Origin: a virus
DNA: 26,981 bases
Direction: 5' to 3' (one strand)
IMG/VR virus record: IMGVR_UViG_3300005915_000091
Coordinates: 1-26,981 of that record
Shown in pieces: positions 21,478 to 26,981 of the stretch. Within the stretch, counting starts at the first letter, position 1; every line of letters begins with the position of its first letter. The notes beneath the pieces were generated by a model. It worked only from the letters and a program-made list of their open reading frames with translations, made no database searches and was not told the DNA's origin. The position numbers and the translations under genes are program-made.

Positions 21478-22879
21478 AAGAAACTGCACCATAAGGGTCT
21501 TGAGAAGCTCGATTTGCGAAAGCTAAACTATTAACACAGTCATCATATTTTCCAAAAGATAATTTGTTTCTGGTTGTTTGTCCAGCTCTCAAATCTACAT
21601 GCATAGAAACTTCACTTAATTCTGTGACTAATTGTTGAGTAAAAGCATAAGCATCATCGTCCCTGTTGTTTGGGAGAACCATATTATATCTTTCAAATTC
21701 TCTCCTTAAATCCATTAAGATTTTATGTTTTATTTCATAGGTTACTTTCAGCATTTCTACCCCACCAAATTCTTGTTCAATATCCTTAGCTTGTTTTTCT
21801 CCGATTGTTGTTGCATCAACTACAACTCTTGCTGGTTTAAAATCATTGTATAAATCTCTAAAGATTCTAAGTTGTTCTTCAAACGTATTTCTAAATCTTA
21901 ATCCTTTCACAAGTCTTTTCTTTTCTTTAGTTACTCCCAAGACAGTCATCACAACATAATCTCCTTTTAGATTTCCACCAGCAATATCATACCCTACATA
22001 ATATTGTTCATTCTTTCTTCCGAATGGTAAAAACTTTTCTGTATTAGCAAGTGCTTCATTTAAATATTCTATTGGATAAAGTGAATTAGCGTCGCTGATT
22101 GGTTTTAACATAAACTCTTGTTGGAAAGGTAGTTCTCCTATCTCTTTTTTTATTGCTGGGATACTTCTTTGAGTTTCTGTATCATGTTCTAACATTGTAT
22201 ATTTTTGTGGCCATAATGGTTTTCCGTCTTTAACTACTGGATATTCATCAAAGTAATATTCTTCATTTTCTTTTAATTCATGTAGTAAATCTATTGGAGA
22301 TTTTGGTGTTCCGATCACAAATATCTTTCCACGATTTAATTGAACAACTGCAGAAACCGCAGTCCAGAAAATAGACTTATCTTCGTATTGTCCTCCCTCA
22401 TCACAAAGAAGAAAATCAATTCTTAATCCTCTTACACCCTCTCCATAAGTTTTACAATAAAATATACATCTATTATTAATTGTTAATTCTGTTGCTTTCC
22501 AAGATACGTTTCTATCTCGGGGTATAAATTGAGCAAGCATTTCATTATCTGCAAACATATTTTTTATAATTTTTAAAACCTTTTTACTATCTTCAAAATC
22601 TTGTGAAAGAATAAGAAAAGATAAATTTTCTCCAAAGACTGCTTTCCAAATAAAATATGCTGCAACTAAATTAGTTTTCCCAGAACCTCGAAAAGCCATT
22701 AAACAAAGACGAGGATACTTCTCCATTAGAGTATACCATTCTCGATGATAATCTGACATATCAAATTCAAAAAGATGTTCTGCGAAGAAAGCAAAATCAA
22801 CATAACATTTAGCCCAGAAGTATTCTACTTGATTATTTTCATAATCTGTTCCCTTTAATATCTGTTGTATTGTTCTCAT
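21464..22879 (-). CDS. terL: Terminase large subunit
   Basis: A 471-residue DNA-packaging motor. ATPase part: Walker A AFRGSGKTN at residues 62-70, Walker B IDFLLCDE at 154-161, coupling motif VIGTP at 188-192. RNase H-like nuclease part: D298 in VGYDIAGG, D355 in RVVVDATT and D446/D447 in KYDDCVNS, all metal-binding acid residues present. The length is normal. It packages viral DNA through the portal. Its ATG overlaps the HNH stop by ATGA, which replaces the usual junction with the small terminase; no small terminase is recognised in the window. Confidence 0.93.
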   Translation of the reverse strand: MRTIQQILKGTDYENNQVEYFWAKCYVDFAFFAEHLFEFDMSDYHREWYTLMEKYPRLCLMAFRGSGKTNLVAAYFIWKAVFGENLSFLILSQDFEDSKKVLKIIKNMFADNEMLAQFIPRDRNVSWKATELTINNRCIFYCKTYGEGVRGLRIDFLLCDEGGQYEDKSIFWTAVSAVVQLNRGKIFVIGTPKSPIDLLHELKENEEYYFDEYPVVKDGKPLWPQKYTMLEHDTETQRSIPAIKKEIGELPFQQEFMLKPISDANSLYPIEYLNEALANTEKFLPFGRKNEQYYVGYDIAGGNLKGDYVVMTVLGVTKEKKRLVKGLRFRNTFEEQLRIFRDLYNDFKPARVVVDATTIGEKQAKDIEQEFGGVEMLKVTYEIKHKILMDLRREFERYNMVLPNNRDDDAYAFTQQLVTELSEVSMHVDLRAGQTTRNKLSFGKYDDCVNSLAFANRASQDPYGAVSFRGV

Positions 22880-23271
22880 GAATGGGGTGTGGAAATTATT
22901 ACTAACTTTCCAGATTTCCTCAGATGAACCCTGTTATGGCAACCCCTACAAAGAATAGATAAATTACATAATGAATTATTAAATTTATTTCCATCCTTAT
23001 GATGAACAAGTAACTTGTCATCTGTTCCACAAAGCATACATTCTTGAGGAAATAATTTACTTAATTCCTTATACACTTTCTGATTATGACTATGTGAATT
23101 TTTAACTATTTGAGAAACATCCTTGCATTTTCTACAACAGAATTTAGCGTCTTTATTAGATGGCCTAACAAAAAATTCTATATTACAGAAATTACAATTT
23201 TTCTTTATTTTCTCTTTAAAGGTTCTATATTTTCTATTTCTCTCTGCCATCCAAGGACATTTTCTTCCCAT
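22876..23271 (-). CDS. HNH endonuclease with N-terminal zinc ribbon
   Basis: A 131-residue protein with two metal sites. First, CNFC at residues 26-29 with CCRKC at 45-49, a treble-clef-like ribbon typical of phage HNH proteins. Second, an HNH domain: CMLC at 78-81, LLVHHKDGNKFNN with H90/H91, then ILCRGCHNRVH. The start is in a TAATG overlap with the glycosyltransferase and the end overlaps TerL by ATGA. Inserted directly upstream of TerL; HNH genes beside terminases are known to assist packaging in some phages (HK97 gp74 type), so a packaging role is as possible as a selfish one. Confidence 0.85.
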   Translation of the reverse strand: MGRKCPWMAERNRKYRTFKEKIKKNCNFCNIEFFVRPSNKDAKFCCRKCKDVSQIVKNSHSHNQKVYKELSKLFPQECMLCGTDDKLLVHHKDGNKFNNSLCNLSILCRGCHNRVHLRKSGKLVIISTPHS

Positions 23272-24512
23272 TAGATATTCTCCTCGAACAAGTCAAGCCA
23301 AAGCTTAGCTACAATATCCCAATCATAAGTTAGTGCAAACTTTCTACTTTTCTCAGACATCTCTTTCAGAGTTTCTCTATCTCCTTTCCAATCTGTATAA
23401 TACTTTTCAAGTAATTGAGTTATATGAACATCATCAGGTATAAGATTTTCAACACCATTAGTTCCAATATAACCAATAGGTCTTCCATGATTATCTTTCA
23501 ATGTATCAATTAACTCTCCACTTTCTTCAACTAATTCTGGGCCAGTAGTATTATTACTCATAAGAATAGGTAATCCACTTGCTTGAGATTCAATCGCTGG
23601 TAAGCCAAATCCCTCTCCACCAGTAGAGTAAAGAAACAAATCAAATAAATTATAAACATCATTCATATTGTCTGGTTGTATTGCTTGTCTTGTAAGAATA
23701 TCCATATCTCCTTGAGTCATCATTATCTTTTTAGAAGCAAATAAATCTCCACCACTTTCTTTTTCAAATTTCCAAACAAGAGCGTCTATCACAGAACCTC
23801 TACCCTCTCCACCTGGGGGATGAGCATCAGTATGCATTAGCAAAGTAACATCATCTTTACCTTTAGCAAAATTAGCAAATCCTCTCATCATATGGGGGAT
23901 CATCTTTCTTGTTTGATTTCTTCCAACAAACCCTACAACAAACTTTTCGTTTATTCCAAATGCCTTTCTTCTTTCTCCCCTATCTGCACTTGGAAAATAA
24001 GCCTTTGTATCCACACCATGAGGAATATATTTTACATTAGGAACATCATTATTCTTCATCATTATTTCTCCAAACTTAGCCATGGCGATATTAATATCTG
24101 GTGTAGCAAATATCTCAGTCCAATGAACCGCCCACTGGTGACAATCAATAGGAGTATAAGCTAACCATTTTCCTTTCCATCCTCTTTGTTTTGCTTCTTT
24201 AATTCCTGCAATAAATCCACTTTGTTTTCCAACATCACAAAGGGTAATTAATATCTCAGGTTTATATTTCATCAAGTTTGGTAGAACCATATCAAACCCA
24301 TGATTATCTCTACCTCTTGGTAGCATATAGTAACCCTCAGCACGTTTATGTGGTCTATCAGTGTTCTGCCAACCAACATGCATGAAATCCCATTTAGGTT
24401 TCATCTTAGCCCATCTACGAAGTAAATTATCCCAGACACAACCATAGCCAGTAGACATCTTAGGATTATCTCCAAATGTCATTACAGTTATTTTCTTATC
24501 TTCTATTCCCAT
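23271..24512 (-). CDS. GT4-type glycosyltransferase (413 aa)
   Basis: A GT-B fold glycosyltransferase. N-terminal Rossmann part (ITVMTFGDNPKMSTGYGCVW) and C-terminal donor-binding part with VVGFVGRNQTRKMIPHMMRG and the EGFGLPAIESQASGLPILMS element, keeping both Glu residues of the E-x7-E nucleotide-sugar motif. It probably transfers a sugar from a nucleotide donor to a virion or host surface acceptor, or to modified DNA bases; the acceptor is not indicated. A second GT4 gene lies upstream. The start overlaps the tiny zinc-ribbon gene by 10 bases. Confidence 0.88.
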   Translation of the reverse strand: MGIEDKKITVMTFGDNPKMSTGYGCVWDNLLRRWAKMKPKWDFMHVGWQNTDRPHKRAEGYYMLPRGRDNHGFDMVLPNLMKYKPEILITLCDVGKQSGFIAGIKEAKQRGWKGKWLAYTPIDCHQWAVHWTEIFATPDINIAMAKFGEIMMKNNDVPNVKYIPHGVDTKAYFPSADRGERRKAFGINEKFVVGFVGRNQTRKMIPHMMRGFANFAKGKDDVTLLMHTDAHPPGGEGRGSVIDALVWKFEKESGGDLFASKKIMMTQGDMDILTRQAIQPDNMNDVYNLFDLFLYSTGGEGFGLPAIESQASGLPILMSNNTTGPELVEESGELIDTLKDNHGRPIGYIGTNGVENLIPDDVHITQLLEKYYTDWKGDRETLKEMSEKSRKFALTYDWDIVAKLWLDLFEENI

Positions 24513-24622
24513 GCTTCTTCATCATCACACTCCTTACAGATTACCTTTTCTTCTCCATCCACTCTAATTGGGATTTCTTCGCCATGAAAAATTCCTTTAG
24601 AACAGAGAAAACAAGTCATCAT
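24503..24622 (-). CDS. Tiny zinc-ribbon protein (39 aa)
   Basis: A 39-codon frame from ATG 24622 (MMTCFLCSKGIFHGEEIPIR...) to TAG 24505-24503, with two CxxC knuckles: CFLC and CKEC (residues 29-32). It overlaps the methyltransferase stop by ATGA and the glycosyltransferase start by 10 bases, so it fills the gap between them exactly. It should bind one zinc ion. The acidic C-terminus (DDEEAWE) may bind a partner. The function is unknown. Confidence 0.65.
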   Translation of the reverse strand: MMTCFLCSKGIFHGEEIPIRVDGEEKVICKECDDEEAWE

Positions 24623-25317
24623 TTGAATGCGTGAAATACCCCCCTGTGAATTTGCTCATTGGCAAAAACCATTTTAACTTCTTTAAATCCTGCAGCCTTT
24701 AGCATTTCTGCAACACACTTAGGGTTAGGCCCACACCAAGTTCCAGGATCGTTGTTACATTGTTTATCAGAATAAAAAGCCATTACAGCCTTATCTCTAA
24801 TATTCATACAATCCATATGAGTTTCAATAATACACATCCCCCCCTCTGCAGTAATATCATACATAACTTTACACATCCCAAAAGGGTCTTTCATGTGATA
24901 CATAATTCCTAAGCAAAGAACTAAATCAAATTGTTTAGGTTGTGCTTTTGCTAAGTCCATAACTTCTATTTCCATACTTTGAACTGCTGAATTAAGGATT
25001 GTTTGAGCAAAATTAAAACCTTTTTTTCCAGTATGCATTATCTCTCTACCTTTATCTGCTGCCCAAAGTGGGCCTTCTTTCCAAGTAATTGTATCAATCG
25101 CTAAAACATCTTTAGCACCTCGTCTTTCACATTCAAAAGAGAAGAAGCCATCCCAGGCTCCTACATCTATCACACTTTTTCCCTTCAAATTATTTGGTAA
25201 TTGTATTGTTTGTAACTTTGGTTGAGTATAATCTCTGCCAGGAGTCATGACTCCGTCTAATTCCATTTGATGCCACCAATCAATTTCATTCATCTCCTTT
25301 AATTCTTCTGGATTCAT
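24619..25317 (-). CDS. Class I SAM-dependent methyltransferase, CmoB-like
   Basis: A 232-residue enzyme with motif I VIDVGAWDG (residues 49-57), an acidic strand end D75 in VLAIDT, and the segment FDLVLCLGIMYHMKDPFGMC (130-149), whose LGxxYH element is typical of CmoB-like/Methyltransf_9 enzymes. Those act on tRNA or small molecules and sugars; viral relatives often lie among glycosyltransferases and may methylate sugar. The substrate is not known. It overlaps the C2H2 gene by ATGA at its start and the tiny zinc ribbon by ATGA at its end. Confidence 0.85.
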   Translation of the reverse strand: MNPEELKEMNEIDWWHQMELDGVMTPGRDYTQPKLQTIQLPNNLKGKSVIDVGAWDGFFSFECERRGAKDVLAIDTITWKEGPLWAADKGREIMHTGKKGFNFAQTILNSAVQSMEIEVMDLAKAQPKQFDLVLCLGIMYHMKDPFGMCKVMYDITAEGGMCIIETHMDCMNIRDKAVMAFYSDKQCNNDPGTWCGPNPKCVAEMLKAAGFKEVKMVFANEQIHRGVFHAFK

Positions 25318-25598
25318 TTTAGATATTCCACTATTTTTTCTTTTTTAGATTTATTATACCAAATTTTAGCATGTTTAATATATTCTTTTCCATCAATAAC
25401 TTTCTCCTCATCACTAAAGAAATAATAGGGATAAAGTTTCTGAGGTTTTCTAAGTTTAATTGTAGCTTCCATATGTTCTAATATGAAGTGTTCTTTAATA
25501 TCATTTATAGATTTAAATGTTTTTTTACATATCTTACATTTATAGGAGTGATATTTGCTTGATGATACAAAATGTTTTCTTAATTCATTTGATTTCAT
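25314..25598 (-). CDS. C2H2 zinc-finger protein
   Basis: A 94-residue protein with one classical C2H2 finger: C21-x2-C24-x12-H37-x4-H42 (YKCKICKKTFKSINDIKEHF...), including the Phe and hydrophobic core spacing. The rest is basic and aromatic (RKPQKLYPYYFFSDEEK). Such fingers are rare in bacterial phages and frequent in archaeal viruses. It probably binds DNA or a protein partner. The start overlaps the HNH stop by ATGA. Confidence 0.75.
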   Translation of the reverse strand: MKSNELRKHFVSSSKYHSYKCKICKKTFKSINDIKEHFILEHMEATIKLRKPQKLYPYYFFSDEEKVIDGKEYIKHAKIWYNKSKKEKIVEYLK

Positions 25599-25948
25599 TT
25601 TCTTGTGTGGTTATTCTCTCCTTTTTTATATTGAAATGGGATTAGATGTGCAATATGTTCTATCTTGTGATGATACCTACAAAGAATTTCCAAATTAGAT
25701 AATTCATTATTTTCTGGATTTCTGTCTTTATGATGTATTTCTAAATTTTCATTAGAACCACAAACCACACAAACTTGAGGTAATGTCTTTTTTAATGTCT
25801 GTGAGTATTTTCTACTCTTTCCACCTTTCCAAGCAGGGTTATCTTTACCTTTATGTTTGCCTTTCATAGATTTTTTAATGCTCTCCTTGTGTGTTTCACT
25901 AAGTTTAATCTTCTTTCTGTTTTTGATTTTTCCTTTTGATTTAGTCAT
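25595..25948 (-). CDS. HNH homing endonuclease with NUMOD3-like motif
   Basis: The start is set by an 8-base overlap (ATGACTAA) with the glycosyltransferase stop; an in-frame ATG 6 codons upstream is less likely. The 117-residue product has a NUMOD3-type element (KGKHKGKDNPAWKGG) and an HNH domain: CVVC at residues 60-63, LEIHHKDRNPENN with H72/H73, and ILCRYHHKIEH. It is inserted between the glycosyltransferase and C2H2 genes with overlapping junctions on both sides. One of four HNH genes here. Confidence 0.87.
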   Translation of the reverse strand: MTKSKGKIKNRKKIKLSETHKESIKKSMKGKHKGKDNPAWKGGKSRKYSQTLKKTLPQVCVVCGSNENLEIHHKDRNPENNELSNLEILCRYHHKIEHIAHLIPFQYKKGENNHTRK

Positions 25949-26981
25949 TTTGTAAAAATTTAACAATCTTCTCGGCCGTTACAGACCAAGTCCAATGCTC
26001 TCTAATTTCTTTACTAACCTCTAAGCCTCTTGCTTTTAATTCATCTTTCTTTTCAAAAGCAAATCTCATTTGTTTTTTAATATCTTCAAAGTCTGGTTTA
26101 GCTAACATATTTCCAGGGCAATAAAATCGAGGATCTCCTTGTTCAACTTCTGTCGCATCAATCCAAACAACTGAATCTCTATCTTTACAGAAATCCATAT
26201 GTCCAGAATTAACATCTTTAGTCACAACTACTGGTAATCCGCAAGCCATAGCGTTTAAGATTGTTAATCCAAATCCCTCTCCTTTTGTGGGTGCTACAAA
26301 ACAATCTGCTTCTTGATAATACTTAACTAAATCTTCTTCACTTTTATATTCTGTATCAATTATTATATCTTTATTTTCATGTCCTAAAATGTTTTTTGCT
26401 AATTGTTTGTAATCTCTTTTATCTTGCCAGAAAGTTCCAATCTTTAAAATTAATTTTGCTTCGCCCTCTTTAAATTCTTCATCAAATGCTCTTAAAAGTA
26501 AATCAGTTCCTTTTCTATCTCCAACTTCACCACTCCAAGAATTAACTGAAAGGAATGTAAATTTAGCTGTGCCAGAGCTGTTCCTTAGCTGTGCCGGTTT
26601 ATAAATTTCTGGATTAGTTCCATAATGAATAACAGTTATTGGAATTGTAATGTCATTCCATTTATACAAATTTTTATTACTTTCAGAACAAACAAATATC
26701 TTTTCGCATTGATTAATTAATGGAATCCATTGTGGAAATATCTTAGTCCCCTCATGAATTGGGTGTCCAATTAATTCTCCATAGCCACCTTGCCAAGTTT
26801 GAGGGTAAGCAGCAAAAATAGTTTTAATATCTTTAGAATTTCCATCAATAGCTTTGTTCAAATATTCTAATCCTTTATTACAATCATACTTAGAATTCCA
26901 TACATCAGCTACTTGAATTTCAACATCATCTCTTTTGGCTAACGCCTTAACCATTTCTCTATTTGCAGTTGCGATTCCTGT
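25941..26981 (-). CDS. GT4-type glycosyltransferase, N-terminus beyond window
   Basis: A GT-B glycosyltransferase cut by the right edge. An ATG exists at 26954, but the frame is open to the end of the window and the upstream codons read TGIATANRE, the usual N-terminal element of this family (TGxAxxNREMVKAL), so the real start lies outside. C-terminal part: FLSVNSWSGEVGDRKGTDLL, then PTKGEGFGLTILNAMACGLP. The second Glu of the E-x7-E motif is Asn here, which may change donor binding. It ends KIVKFLQND and is joined to the HNH gene by an 8-base overlap. Confidence 0.85.
   Translation of the reverse strand, partial: TGIATANREMVKALAKRDDVEIQVADVWNSKYDCNKGLEYLNKAIDGNSKDIKTIFAAYPQTWQGGYGELIGHPIHEGTKIFPQWIPLINQCEKIFVCSESNKNLYKWNDITIPITVIHYGTNPEIYKPAQLRNSSGTAKFTFLSVNSWSGEVGDRKGTDLLLRAFDEEFKEGEAKLILKIGTFWQDKRDYKQLAKNILGHENKDIIIDTEYKSEEDLVKYYQEADCFVAPTKGEGFGLTILNAMACGLPVVVTKDVNSGHMDFCKDRDSVVWIDATEVEQGDPRFYCPGNMLAKPDFEDIKKQMRFAFEKKDELKARGLEVSKEIREHWTWSVTAEKIVKFLQND

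Overview
This 27 kb, AT-rich window is most of the structural (late) half of a tailed double-stranded DNA virus (Caudoviricetes-like, HK97 capsid lineage, siphovirus-style tail), seen as a free virus or provirus. Every gene but one reads leftward on the minus strand, so the biological order runs from high to low coordinates. The TerL, portal, prohead protease, HK97-fold capsid, tail tube, tape measure, hub and fibre genes appear in canonical order. The host cannot be named. Hints of an archaeal host are a C2H2 zinc finger, a SWIM finger, ribbon-helix-helix proteins, TATA-like boxes 30-71 bases before starts and an oligo-T tract behind the capsid gene. GGAGG ribosome binding sites are common and do not decide between archaea and bacteria.

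Layout, right to left. (1) 22.9-27.0 kb: an accessory block with two GT4 glycosyltransferases (one cut by the window edge), a class I methyltransferase, a C2H2 finger protein, a tiny zinc ribbon and two HNH endonucleases, all joined by stop/start overlaps. (2) 15.8-22.9 kb: packaging and head genes, namely TerL, portal, a prohead protease split over two reading frames, capsid, connector and neck proteins. A lone rightward ribbon-helix-helix gene sits between TerL and portal. (3) 7.0-15.8 kb: tail genes, namely tail tube, a small helical/RHH-like protein, two overlapping assembly-chaperone frames, a third HNH, tape measure, two tail-tip proteins and a 1414-residue hub fused to a glycine-rich adhesin. 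(4) 6.2-7.0 kb: a probable lysis cassette (Cys-His-type hydrolase-like protein, XhlA-like tail-anchored protein, holin-like protein). (5) 3.6-6.3 kb: fibre genes, including a 45-residue protein that repeats the N-terminus of the large fibre. (6) 0-3.6 kb: small accessory genes (membrane-anchored protein, zinc ribbons, SWIM protein, fourth HNH, two tandem paralogues at the left edge) around a non-coding stretch with inverted repeats.

The points most worth a second look are the split protease/scaffold, the two ORFs that appear to have lost a normal start codon just behind an HNH gene, the shared promoter-like block, the hub-adhesin fusion, and the candidate +1 frameshift in the chaperone pair. 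Five short genes (45-49 residues, plus a 39-residue zinc ribbon) were found by reading the gaps by eye. No tRNA, rRNA, CRISPR array, insertion sequence or integrase was seen.
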